10,415 nt of DNA from an uncultured Geobacteraceae bacterium (GCA_937958075.1 CALFFB010000079.1:1-10415), one strand, 5' to 3'; numbered from the stretch's first letter, positions 1 through 9,716 are shown. The notes: generated by a model from the sequence alone, not told the origin. A program made the numbers and translations.

Positions 1-2117
1 TAGAAGCAGCTGCCCTGGCCGGCGCCCGCCGATTCCACCCAGATACGCCCCTGGTAGAGCTCGACGATCTTTTTCACCAGGGCCAGTCCCAGACCGCTGC
101 CGCCGCTTGCCGGATCGAGCTGGGAAAAGAGGTTGAAAATCCGCTGCTGGTCCGCCGGCCCGATGCCCATGCCGTTGTCGCGGACGAAAAATACCGTGGC
201 CTTATCCTGTTCCTCCACCCCGATCTCGATGCGCGGCGCCGGCTGATCCCCCATGTACTTGATGGCGTTCTCCACCAGGTTCTGCCAGAGCTGCCCCAGC
301 TGCAGCGCGTCACCGGTGAGGGTCATCGCCAGCGGCGCCACCTCCACCCTCACCCCGCGCTCGTGGATGGTTCCGGCGAGGACGGCCAGACATTCATCGA
401 CAACAGCTCTGGCCGGCCGCTGTACCGGCTCATTTTCCACCCGGCCGAGGCGCGACAGCTTGAGCAGAGCGGCCAGCAGGCCTTCCATCTTGTCGGCGGC
501 GCCCTTGATGTAGGACAGATCACTGTGGATGTTGTCGACGTCGCCTTCGGCGATGTCCTGCTGGAGCATGCCGAGGAAGGACTTGACCGTCACCAGCGGG
601 CTCTTCAGATCATGGGAGACGACATAGACAAACTGCTCCAGCTCGTTGTTCTTCTTTTGGATGGCTTCGGCCGCCGCCTTGCGCTCGGAAATATCGCGGG
701 CAAAGGCGCAGTTGCATTCCCGGTCGCCGTAACGGATGTAGTTGGCGACAATCTCCACCGGAACCTGTCGCCCGTCGCGGGTACGGTGGTGGGTCTCCAG
801 GGTGACGGAGCCCTTTTCCCTCAACTCGGCAAAATGACGCTGCCACATCTCCGGCTGGTAGGTATCATCAATATCAGGGATGCTCAGCTCGAGGAGCTCC
901 TCGCGGCTGTAACCCAGATGGCGACAGGCCGCCGGATTGACATCAAAGATCCGCGCATCCGGAGTCATCCAGAAAATACCGTCGGAGGCGGCATCGACAC
1001 TGTCGCGGGTGAGCTTGAGCATCTCCTCGCGCTGGCGCAACATGGCGATGAGCCGGTTAAAGCTGTCGATCAGCTCATCGATCTCACGGTAGTCGGTGGT
1101 CGGCAGGGGCTGGAGAGGCTCATCGCTGCGGGTCATGCGGGTCAGGGTGTCGACGGTGGTCTGCATGGGGGCCAGCTGCCGGCGCAGCAGCCACCAGGTC
1201 GCAAGACCGGCAAGCAGGGTCACCACCAGGGTGACAAGGGTCATGCGCCGCTGCATGTCGCGGATGGGAGCAAAGGCTTCTTCCGTCGGCAGGCGCACCC
1301 CGAGATACCAGCCCGCCGTCGGGATCGTCATCGCCGAGCCCAGCACCTCGACCCCGAGGGGATCGACAAAAACAGCGGTTCCTTCATAGCCTTCGGCAAA
1401 ACGATCCAGAACCGGATACTCCCCCACCGGTTTCAGGCCTTCCATGATCCGGCTTTTCATCGACGAGGTCACCACCAGACCGTGCCGCGGATCGGCCAGC
1501 ATGAAGCCGCCGGACTTGCCGTAACGCCCCTCGGTGATACGGTCAAGAAAGCTTGGTCGCGACAGGTCAATGGCCCCGGTCAGGACCCCGATGACCTCGC
1601 CGCCATCGTCCATAATAGGCACGGCCATGGGAAACAGCGGCCGCCGGGTGGTTCTGCCGACCAGGGGTCGCCCGACATGGGGCTTACCCTTCTCCAGGGC
1701 CACGGCGATGGCGTCAATATCACGGTAACTGCGCCCAAGGCGCTCAGGTTCGAGGGGCACATCCGCCAGGGCAACACCATCCCTGTCTATTGCCAGCACC
1801 CCGACATTGAACAGCTGCGGCAACCCCGGTCGCTGCTCCAGCATCCGCTGCAGGGCCGCCGGATCGGCCAGCAGATCGGCGTCAATCTGCGAGGCGACAG
1901 CCTCCAGGGCATTGATCCGATTGGTCAATTCATTATCGATGCTGATGGCCAGCTGGTTTGCCACTGACAGCTGCTGCTCACCGAGCAACTGCTGCATGTC
2001 CTTGCGCAGCATGCTCGAGGTCAGCATCGACAATACCCACAGACTGACCAGAAAGACGATCAGCACCATCAGGGTGACCCGATTTTTGATGGAATGGGTG
2101 CCGAAGAGGCTGCGCAT
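1..2117 (-). CDS. Membrane sensor histidine kinase, Cache-HAMP-PAS-HisKA-HATPase (3' end cut off)
   Basis: This is a transmembrane sensor kinase that should sense a periplasmic ligand and autophosphorylate on histidine. The frame gives 705 residues and runs off the left edge; the paralogues here end about 10-17 residues after the same point. TM1 lies at about residues 15-34. Residues ~36-285 form a periplasmic double-Cache-like sensor (VGVLAIDRDGVALADVP, then PIMDDGGEVIGVLTGAIDLS). TM2 is at ~292-311, followed by a HAMP-like linker (~312-365), PAS/PAC (~372-480, ending RDISERK), HisKA with SHDLKSP (His502) and HATPase with N-box NLVENAIKY, VRDNGMGIGP and GSGLGLALV. The ATG at 2117 lies 4 bases after the stop of the receiver gene at 2122-2586, so the two are probably co-transcribed and translationally coupled. 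I see no strong Shine-Dalgarno sequence. The ligand cannot be told from sequence. The kinase assignment is firm; the Cache subtype is less certain. Confidence 0.95.
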   Translation of the reverse strand, partial: MRSLFGTHSIKNRVTLMVLIVFLVSLWVLSMLTSSMLRKDMQQLLGEQQLSVANQLAISIDNELTNRINALEAVASQIDADLLADPAALQRMLEQRPGLPQLFNVGVLAIDRDGVALADVPLEPERLGRSYRDIDAIAVALEKGKPHVGRPLVGRTTRRPLFPMAVPIMDDGGEVIGVLTGAIDLSRPSFLDRITEGRYGKSGGFMLADPRHGLVVTSSMKSRIMEGLKPVGEYPVLDRFAEGYEGTAVFVDPLGVEVLGSAMTIPTAGWYLGVRLPTEEAFAPIRDMQRRMTLVTLVVTLLAGLATWWLLRRQLAPMQTTVDTLTRMTRSDEPLQPLPTTDYREIDELIDSFNRLIAMLRQREEMLKLTRDSVDAASDGIFWMTPDARIFDVNPAACRHLGYSREELLELSIPDIDDTYQPEMWQRHFAELREKGSVTLETHHRTRDGRQVPVEIVANYIRYGDRECNCAFARDISERKAAAEAIQKKNNELEQFVYVVSHDLKSPLVTVKSFLGMLQQDIAEGDVDNIHSDLSYIKGAADKMEGLLAALLKLSRLGRVENEPVQRPARAVVDECLAVLAGTIHERGVRVEVAPLAMTLTGDALQLGQLWQNLVENAIKYMGDQPAPRIEIGVEEQDKATVFFVRDNGMGIGPADQQRIFNLFSQLDPASGGSGLGLALVKKIVELYQGRIWVESAGAGQGSCF

Positions 2118-2121
2118 GGGC

Positions 2122-2586
2122 TTATCCGGGGGCCGTGTTTTCGGCGTCCGGCGGCGGACAGTTCAGGTCCAGCCAGTAGGAGCAGATGACATCGATCAGG
2201 GCGGTGAATTTCTCGAAATTGACGGGCTTGGTCAGATAGCTGTTGGCGTGCAGGGTATAAGCGGAGCGCAGGTCATTTTCGGCGGCGGAGGTGGTCAACA
2301 CGACCACGGGGATGCAGGCCAGCTGCGCATCCTGCTTCAGGGCTTTGAGTACTTCAAGGCCGTCGACCCTGGGCATGCGCAGATCGAGGAGCACCAGATC
2401 GGGCCGGGGGGATATTGCGACATCATGATAACCGGCGCGGCGGTAGAGATAATCCAGAGCCTCCTGGCCGTCCCGGACATGCATCAGCCGCTGTGGAACC
2501 GCGCAATCCTCCAACGCCAGGCGGAGCAGCTCGGCATGGGCGGGTTCGTCTTCAACGTGAAGAATAATCTTGGGTGGTTGCTGCAT
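2122..2586 (-). CDS. Single-domain response regulator, Rcp1-like
   Basis: A 154-residue stand-alone receiver with no output domain. The acidic pocket is Glu12-Asp13 (HVEDEP), the phospho-acceptor is Asp68 (LVLLDLRMP), the switch residues are Thr98 (LTTS) and Tyr117, and the conserved lysine is Lys120 (YLTKPV). The C-terminal stretch KPVNFEKFTALIDVICSYWL is characteristic of the Rcp1-type receivers that partner phytochrome-like kinases with an SHDL-type histidine box. The kinase encoded 4 bases downstream has exactly such a box (SHDLKSP) and is the likely phosphodonor. Output is presumably by protein interaction or as a phosphate shuttle. A sigma-70-like promoter lies at 2654-2682. Ribosome binding is weak: only a GGA about 9 bases before the ATG. 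Confidence in the receiver is high; the pairing is inferred from adjacency. Confidence 0.95.
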   Translation of the reverse strand: MQQPPKIILHVEDEPAHAELLRLALEDCAVPQRLMHVRDGQEALDYLYRRAGYHDVAISPRPDLVLLDLRMPRVDGLEVLKALKQDAQLACIPVVVLTTSAAENDLRSAYTLHANSYLTKPVNFEKFTALIDVICSYWLDLNCPPPDAENTAPG

Positions 2587-2653
2587 TTAATCAATCCGAA
2601 AAAGGCAGGTTTCTCCGGTTGCATGTGCACTGATCCTGCGGCAGGCGACGGCC

Positions 2654-2682
2654 AGCATACAGGTAACACCGGAGTTTGTAAA
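2654..2682 (-). promoter_or_regulatory. Predicted sigma-70-type promoter of the Rcp1-like receiver/kinase pair
   Basis: Read on the minus strand, TTTACA (2682-2677; 5 of 6 matches to TTGACA) is followed by a 17-base spacer and TATGCT (2659-2654; 4 of 6 matches to TATAAT). Transcription would start near 2647, leaving a leader of about 60 bases before the ATG at 2586. It sits in an AT-rich pocket of otherwise GC-rich DNA, immediately downstream of a perfect inverted repeat. The prediction rests on sequence alone. Confidence 0.5.
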
Positions 2683-2685
2683 TCG

Positions 2686-2712
2686 TTGTTTTTTATCAAT
2701 GATAAAAAACAA
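2686..2712. repeat. Perfect 12-bp AT-rich inverted repeat upstream of the -35 box
   Basis: TTGTTTTTTATC (2686-2697) and GATAAAAAACAA (2701-2712) are exact reverse complements separated by AAT. The palindrome ends 3 bases from the predicted -35 hexamer at 2677-2682. That position suits an operator for a dimeric regulator or an UP-like AT-rich element. The stem is nearly all A/T and is not GC-rich, so a transcription terminator is a poorer explanation. No regulator family can be named from the sequence. Confidence 0.7.
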
Positions 2713-2742
2713 TAATGTGTAACTACTCAGCTCAATTTATGG

Positions 2743-2852
2743 GCACAGGATCAGGGTTTCCATGCAAGGGGCGTCTGGCGCCATGGATGGCGACGGTCGA
2801 ACGGCCAGGACGGCGAAAAGTGTCCCCTGGAATGGGAACCCTGATCCTGTGC
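2743..2852. repeat. Structured intergenic repeat, copy A
   Basis: This is the most diverged of three copies. The outer arms 2743-2761 and 2834-2852 pair over 19 bp with a single G-T wobble. The core between them shares GGCGTCTG, GGTCGAACGGCCAGGA and AAAGTGTCCC with the other copies, allowing small differences. Its main hairpin (around 2775-2796) has the same layout as in the other copies but is imperfect. It lies 58 bases beyond the stop of the heme-c sensor kinase and about 60 bases upstream of the promoter of the next module. There is no T-run immediately after the stem on the minus strand, so it is not a canonical intrinsic terminator. With the promoter and palindrome it accounts for most of the 324-base gap at 2587-2910; I see nothing else there. 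Confidence 0.85.
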
Positions 2853-2910
2853 TGAACAAATTTTTCTCGCAGGATCGCAAACCCACTTTACGGACACAGT
2901 TACCCTTTTC

Positions 2911-4830
2911 TCAAGCCAGCGGCCTGTTCACCGCTGCCGGCAGGGTGAAAAAGAAGCAGCTCCCCTGCCCGGCTCCGGCGGACTCCACCCAGATGCGCCC
3001 ATCGTACAGCTCGACAATGCGCTTGACCAGGGCCAGCCCCAGTCCGCTGCCGCCACGCCCCGGATCGAGCTTGTCAAACAGTCCGAAAATCCGCTGCTGA
3101 TAATCCGGCTCAATGCCGCAGCCGTTATCCCGCACATAAAAAACCGGCTCGCCGGCATCCCGCTTCACGCCGACTTCAACAAGGGGCTGCTTCTGCTCCC
3201 GGCTGTAGGTCAGGGCGTTATCAAGGAGCTGCTTCCAGATCTCGGCGAAATGGGTGACATCGCCCGTCAGGGCGAAGCTGTCCAGTTCCCCGGACTGCCG
3301 GATATCCACCTTGCTTCCGAGAAGCCCCCGCAAGGGCCCGATAACCTGCGTGATCAGCTCCGCAACCGGGGTGGTCGTGGCGGCCTGCGGATTGGTGTCG
3401 ATGCGGAACAGCTGCATCAGACTGTCGAGGAGCTGATTCATCCGCCGCGCCGCATCCCGGATCAGCCCGAGGTGGCGGCCGACGGACTCATCCCGGTATC
3501 CCGCCAGCTTCTGCTGCACGAAACCCAGAAGATTTTCCGCCGTCACCAACGGGGTACGCAGCTCGTGGGATACGGTATAGCTGAACTGTTCCAGATCATC
3601 ATTACGCCGCTTCAGCATCCGGCTCTGCTCCTCCACCAACTGCTGCGACAGCTTTCGGTCGTCGATATCACGGATATACCCGTGCCAGAGAATACTGCCA
3701 TCGGCCAGCTGTTCCGGTGTTGAGTAGCCTTCCACCCACAGCTCGTGGCCATCAGGGTGCACCACCCGGTACTCATCGCGCCAGACGGTCCTGTCCGCGG
3801 CCGAGCGCTTGATGGACGCCGCCACCCTCTCCGCGTCATCGGGATGGAGCACGGCAAACACCGCCGAGGCGTCTTCGCGCACCTGTTCCGGCGTTACCCC
3901 GTAGATATGGCGGATACCGTCGCTGGCGTAGGGAAAGCAACTGCGCCCGTCCGGGTACAAACGATACTGGTAGATCATCCCCGGCAGATGCGCCGCCAGC
4001 TTCTGGAAGCGCCCGAGCAGCTGCTTCTGCTCAAGGGCACTCTGGTGACGATAACGCAGAAAAGCACGCAGACGCCGGCGATGCACTTCCGTAAACACCA
4101 GCCCCAGCAACCAGATCCCCCCGTAGCCGATCACATAACCGCCCCAGGTCGCCGTCAGCGCTTTCTGGTAGGGTTGCCAGTCGATACCGACGCTGATGCC
4201 GCCGATGAGATCCCCCACGGCGTAGCCCTGCGCCCCGTGGCAGCGCAGACACCCCTGTTCGACATAAAAGGGGAGCATCAACCGCAAAAGGGTCGTATCC
4301 CCTTCCGTCACCAGGCTCGACTGTTCTTCAGCGCCGGCGGCAAAGGCGTGCAGGGATTGCCGTTCCCAGTCGTCCGCGGCGTTTTCCGGGCGCAGGGGAT
4401 TGAGGCTGGTGATATGGCCACGAGCGCCAAAGGTTTCATTGGCCAGCTCATGCACCTGCCGGGTCATGTAGGCGGGGTTCATCAGGGTCAGATCGCGCCC
4501 TGACGGGGTGGTGATATCGCGCTCGGGAATATGGGACAGGTAGGGATTGGGCGGGGTCTGTTCCGTCTGCGGCACATAAACACCGCCGTGGCTGGTGGCC
4601 CAACGCCGGAAGGTGATGTCCTTTTCAATACTGGCCCGGGCCGCGGTTCGGGCGTTTTCAAAAAAACCGGCGGCCACCCGATTGTAGTGCCAGTAGCCGA
4701 GGCCGCCGATAATCAGCGTCCACACCAGGGCGACAACCCCCAGGGTCAGGTTGAAACGGTTGACATGATCGAAACGGCCGTTGTTCTCAGGTGTTCTGGC
4801 CTCTTCCGCTGGAAACATCGCCCACCTCAT
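2911..4830 (-). CDS. Heme-c-type membrane sensor histidine kinase (Tll0287/DUF3365-like sensor, PAS, HisKA, HATPase)
   Basis: A 639-residue membrane kinase that probably reads a redox or small-ligand signal in the periplasm. TM1 is at about residues 28-46 and TM2 at ~229-247. The loop between them resembles the Tll0287-like (DUF3365) domain and holds the c-type heme motif CLRCH (Cys194, Cys197, His198; bases 4237-4251). A coiled linker leads to PAS/PAC (~278-392), HisKA with SHELRTP (His422), and HATPase with N-box LLDNALTYS (Asn538), VRDNGCGIEP and GSGLGLALV. The ATG at 4830 gives the longest form. An ATG at 4818 has a better ribosome-binding site and would remove only four residues. The gene follows the CheY-like receiver at 4932-5327 after 101 bases and is probably in the same unit. 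The heme assignment rests on the motif and its predicted periplasmic position. Confidence 0.94.
   Translation of the reverse strand: MRWAMFPAEEARTPENNGRFDHVNRFNLTLGVVALVWTLIIGGLGYWHYNRVAAGFFENARTAARASIEKDITFRRWATSHGGVYVPQTEQTPPNPYLSHIPERDITTPSGRDLTLMNPAYMTRQVHELANETFGARGHITSLNPLRPENAADDWERQSLHAFAAGAEEQSSLVTEGDTTLLRLMLPFYVEQGCLRCHGAQGYAVGDLIGGISVGIDWQPYQKALTATWGGYVIGYGGIWLLGLVFTEVHRRRLRAFLRYRHQSALEQKQLLGRFQKLAAHLPGMIYQYRLYPDGRSCFPYASDGIRHIYGVTPEQVREDASAVFAVLHPDDAERVAASIKRSAADRTVWRDEYRVVHPDGHELWVEGYSTPEQLADGSILWHGYIRDIDDRKLSQQLVEEQSRMLKRRNDDLEQFSYTVSHELRTPLVTAENLLGFVQQKLAGYRDESVGRHLGLIRDAARRMNQLLDSLMQLFRIDTNPQAATTTPVAELITQVIGPLRGLLGSKVDIRQSGELDSFALTGDVTHFAEIWKQLLDNALTYSREQKQPLVEVGVKRDAGEPVFYVRDNGCGIEPDYQQRIFGLFDKLDPGRGGSGLGLALVKRIVELYDGRIWVESAGAGQGSCFFFTLPAAVNRPLA
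4823..4828 (-). promoter_or_regulatory. Ribosome-binding site favouring the internal start at 4818
   Basis: On the minus strand GAGGTG (4828-4823) lies 4 bases before the ATG at 4818. The upstream ATG at 4830 has only AAGG about 2 bases away. The site supports 4818 as the true start of the heme-c sensor kinase; both starts are in frame and neither affects a domain. Confidence 0.45.
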
Positions 4831-4931
4831 AACCTTGTCGGCTGGAGAACCCCTCGCTAAGGTTCATCGAGGATCGCATTCTACACCAATTTTTCTTCAT
4901 CAAACAGCTTTATAAATTCCCGAGCCGACCC

Positions 4932-5327
4932 CTAACCTATCACCTCAAGCTGTTGCAGCTTCTCGATGAGGGTCGATTTCCTGATGGGCTTGGTCAGATA
5001 ACCGTCACACAGGTTGTTGAAGGCGGACATGACATTGCGGGCGTCGTCCAGGGCCGTGGTCATGATAATTTTTGCCCCGCGATTGGAGAGAATCCCCATG
5101 GCTTCCTCCTGCTCACGAATCAGGCGCAGGGCCTGCTGACCATCCATCTCCGGCATCATGATATCGAGGCAGATCAGGTCGTAGGGCTGCTCCTCGTCCA
5201 GGGCCGCCCTGACCGCCGCCACCGCCTCCTTGCCGTTCACGGCGATATGGGTTGAGCCGTAGTGCTTGAGAATTTCCTGAAGAATCATCCGGCTGGTGAA
5301 ATCGTCTTCGACAATCAGTGTTTTCAT
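4932..5327 (-). CDS. CheY-like single-domain response regulator
   Basis: A 131-residue receiver without an output domain. It has the acidic pair Asp8-Asp9 (IVEDDF), phospho-acceptor Asp55 (LICLDIMMPEMDG), switch Thr90 (MTTALDD), aromatic Tyr110 and Lys113 (YLTKPI). A good ribosome-binding site (AAGGA, about 8 bases before the ATG) sits behind a run of A residues at 5334-5344. The gene precedes the heme-c sensor kinase by 101 bases, the same receiver-then-kinase order as the module to its left, so that kinase is the likely partner. It could instead accept phosphate from the HPt domain of the hybrid kinase encoded just upstream. I found no convincing promoter in the 193 bases before it, which are largely taken up by a structured repeat. 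Confidence 0.95.
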   Translation of the reverse strand: MKTLIVEDDFTSRMILQEILKHYGSTHIAVNGKEAVAAVRAALDEEQPYDLICLDIMMPEMDGQQALRLIREQEEAMGILSNRGAKIIMTTALDDARNVMSAFNNLCDGYLTKPIRKSTLIEKLQQLEVIG

Positions 5328-5365
5328 GGCGTTATCCTTTTTTTACCTGGTGGCTGTCCCTGTCC

Positions 5366-5476
5366 GTACAGGATCAGGGTTCTTATGGCAAGGGCGTCTG
5401 TCGCCAGGGACGGCGACAGTCGAACGGCCAGGGATGGCGTAAAGTGTCCCTTGGAATAAGAATCCTGAGCCTGTGC
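5366..5476. repeat. Structured intergenic repeat, copy B
   Basis: The outer arms 5366-5385 and 5457-5476 pair over 20 positions with two G-T wobbles and one mismatch. Inside them CAAGGG (5389-5394) pairs with CCCTTG (5448-5453). The core then holds a perfect 8-bp hairpin, CTGTCGCC (5398-5405) / GGCGACAG (5412-5419), with loop AGGGAC, and a smaller hairpin, GCCA/TGGC, with loop GGGA (about 5428-5439). The core matches copy C at all but about 4 of 67 positions. It sits 44 bases after the hybrid kinase stop and 38 bases before the CheY-like receiver start. Confidence 0.9.
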
Positions 5477-5520
5477 TCCTGACCCCTCTCAACAATTGCA
5501 CAAACATCCTCAACACGAAA

Positions 5521-7532
<2,012 letters not shown>

Positions 7533-7533
<1 letters not shown>

Positions 7534-9539
7534 TAGCTCTCCCCCCGGTCTGCCAGCGCCGCCGGCAGGGTAAAACGGAAGCAGCTCCCCTGACCGGCGC
7601 CCGCCGATTCAACCCAGATACGGCCGTCATACCGTTCGACAATCTTTTTCACCAGTGCCAGCCCCAGGCCACTGCCGTCGCTTTCCGGATCGAGCTGGGT
7701 AAAGATATGAAAAACCCGCTCCTGCTGGGCCGGATCGATACCCATGCCGTTGTCGCGGACGTAAAAGACGGTTTCGCCCTCCTTCTCCTCGACCCCGACC
7801 TCGATACACGGCTGCGGCTGGCCCCCCAGATACTTGACGGCATTCTCCAGCAGGTTCTGCCAGATCTGGCCGAGACGCAGCAGATCACCATGCAGCCTGA
7901 TGTCGGTTGCGGCCAGTCGCACCTCGACGCCGCGCCGCGCGATAATGCCCGACAGGGCGCGCGCGCAGTCTTCAATGAGCGTGGTGCAGGCGATGGTCTG
8001 CGCCGGATTCTCCATGCGCCCGACGCGCGACAGCTGCAGCAGCGCCTCCAGGAGCTGGGTCATCTTGCGGGCGGCGCTGCCGATGTAACTGATCGCCGTA
8101 TCAATGCCGTCGTTGTGCCCGGCGGGCAGTTTTTTCTGCAGAATCCCGAGAAAGGACTCGATGGTGATGAGGGGACTTTTCAGATCGTGGGAGACGCTGT
8201 AAATAAACTGCTCCATCTCCTCGTTCTTCCGCTGCAGGGCTGTCTCTGCCGCCTTGCGCTCGGTGATGTCGGTATCGGTACCGCGATAACCACGCAAGGT
8301 GCCATTCTCGTCGAGGATCGGCATGGCCGTGGTCGCCACCCAGAGAATGCGGCCGGAGCGGGTCTGAATCGGGTTTTCCAGATTACGAAAGACTTCGCGT
8401 CGCTCAATAACAGCAAAGGTGGCCTGCCGGAACTCTTCGCGCCCCTGTTGCGGATGCAGGTCGTAAAAATACTTGTGGCCGACAATCTCCTCCGGCGCGT
8501 AACCGAGGAGCTCCCGCGTCATCTCGCTGATAAAGACATAGCGACCTTCGGCATCGACCTCCCAGACAATGGAGTGATTCTGGCGCGCCAGTTCGTCGAA
8601 ACGCTGCTCACTGTAGCGCAGGGCGGCTTCCGCTTTCTTGCGCCGGCGGATGGCAAAAACCATCCGCGCCACCAGGATGAGCAGCACGCTGACAACCACA
8701 ACAGCGACTACGACAAAGGCTACCGTTTGGGCTTTCAGGTCGCGCATGGCCTGGCGGGCTTCGGTCACATCGTGAATCACGCCGAAGATACTGTTGGTTT
8801 TGGCGTCGTACACCCCCTGGGAATGCAGATCGATACTCCGGCCATCGGGGCGTTTAAAACGGATATCGATGCGGTAGTCCTGTTGCCCGGCAATGAGTTG
8901 CTGCCGCAATTTCCGCATACGCTCGCGATCCTCGGGCACCACCCTGGCCAGAATGTCGGCAACTGATTGATACTCCCCGTCAAGCCCCAGCAGCGCCAGG
9001 GCACCTTCGGAAAAACGGTAGCTGTCAGTCTCCAGATCGAGGGTCCAGTGGCCGAGTCCGGCGACCTGTTCGGCAAAGCGCAGGCGCGTTTCGTTGGCAG
9101 CCATCTGGTGCTGCAACTGCTCGCGATGGGACACGTCAATAATAATGGAATGGAGGATTTTCTTTCCTGACAGCATCACCGGCGAGGAGTACACCTCCAC
9201 CGGACGCACACTGCCATCGGCCAGTCGGTGCTCAAAGAGAAAATAGTTGCGCTCCTGCTGTGCCGCGCGGCGGTATTCCTGCTCAACCTCGGCGGCACTG
9301 AGGGTGTTGATCTGCTGGATGGTCATGCGCTGCAGCTGCTCGCGGGTATAGCGATAGAAGGCTTCGGCGGCGCGGTTGGCGTCGACAATGGCACCGTTGT
9401 CCGCATCGATGAGCAGCATCACCGCGCCATGGTTGCGAAACAGTTCACGGTCAAAACCGGCAGTCGTCTGCGCCGGGCTGGTTGCCGGAAACAAACCGAA
9501 CACCAACAGAAAAAACAAAAGGCAAAATTGATACACCAA
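7533..9539 (-). CDS. Membrane sensor histidine kinase with predicted periplasmic PAS domains
   Basis: A 668-residue kinase. Residues 1-23 look like a signal peptide (hydrophobic core CLLFFLLVFGLF, then SPAQ) but lack the usual basic N-terminus. PAS1 (~30-140) and PAS2 (~148-263, ending VIHDVTEAR) precede the only other hydrophobic segment (~272-295), which is followed by the basic RRRKK. PAS1 and PAS2 are therefore predicted outside the cytoplasm. PAS3 (~308-428, ending DITERK), HisKA with SHDLKSP (His451) and HATPase (NLLENAVKY, VRDNGMGIDP, GSGLGLALV) are cytoplasmic. The start is TTG at 9539 or GTG at 9536. An in-frame TGA lies just upstream, and the first in-frame ATG is residue 41, which would delete the signal peptide. 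The stop overlaps the hybrid kinase start. The C-terminal half is close to that of the kinase at 1-2117. The ligand is unknown. Confidence 0.94.
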
Positions 9540-9543
9540 ACAA

Positions 9544-9550
9544 CCTCTCT
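9544..9550 (-). promoter_or_regulatory. Ribosome-binding site supporting a non-ATG start
   Basis: On the minus strand AGAGAGG (9550-9544) lies 4 bases before TTG (9539) and 7 bases before GTG (9536). The spacing favours GTG slightly. It supports the signal-peptide-bearing form of the kinase over an internal ATG start. Confidence 0.55.
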
Positions 9551-9589
9551 TTGACCGATCAAATAATGCAAGGATTCAGCTTAACCCGG

Positions 9590-9702
9590 GGCACAGGGCC
9601 GGAACCCCCATGACAAGGGCGTCTGTCGCCAGGGACGGCGACAGTCGAACGGCCATGGATGGCGCAAAGTGTCCCTGGGAAAGGGGGTTCCGGCCCTGTG
9701 CC
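9590..9702. repeat. Structured intergenic repeat, copy C
   Basis: The outer arms 9590-9609 and 9683-9702 are perfect 20-bp reverse complements. Their sequence (GGCACAGGGCCGGAACCCCC) differs at many positions from the arms of copies A and B. The core has the perfect 8-bp hairpin CTGTCGCC (9623-9630) / GGCGACAG (9637-9644) with loop AGGGAC, the conserved joint TCGAACGGCC, and the smaller hairpin GCCA-TGGA-TGGC. It begins 14 bases after the cheB stop and ends about 50 bases before the kinase start. A stem this strong right after a stop codon may protect the mRNA 3' end or reduce read-through, but no U-tract follows on the minus strand. Confidence 0.92.
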
Positions 9703-9716
9703 GAATACCCAGATTT

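Noticed and set aside
363..1967. Long plus-strand open frame (534 codons)
   Set aside because: It lies antisense to the Cache-PAS kinase. Its translation shows no recognisable domain, whereas the minus-strand frame gives a complete sensor kinase. GC-rich codon bias commonly opens such frames.
2743..2852. Repeat copies as intrinsic terminators
   Set aside because: The stems are strong, but no T-run follows directly on the minus strand in any copy, and the conserved branched core is not needed for a terminator. A role at transcript ends remains possible and is listed as a finding.
2762..3100. Plus-strand open frame crossing repeat copy A
   Set aside because: Part of it overlaps the structured repeat and the rest is antisense to the 3' end of the heme-c sensor kinase. 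There is no ribosome-binding site or recognisable domain.
4878..4883. Possible -10 box (TAGAAT on the minus strand) before the heme-c sensor kinase
   Set aside because: No acceptable -35 hexamer lies at 16-18 bases, so the site is too weak to list as a promoter.
7707..8966. Long plus-strand open frame (419 codons)
   Set aside because: It is antisense to the PAS kinase, with no domain signature, and is explained by codon bias of the real gene.
9640..9655. tRNA T-loop-like GTTCGAC on the minus strand of the repeat core
   Set aside because: The motif joins two hairpins and is not closed by a T-stem. No acceptor, D or anticodon arms surround it.
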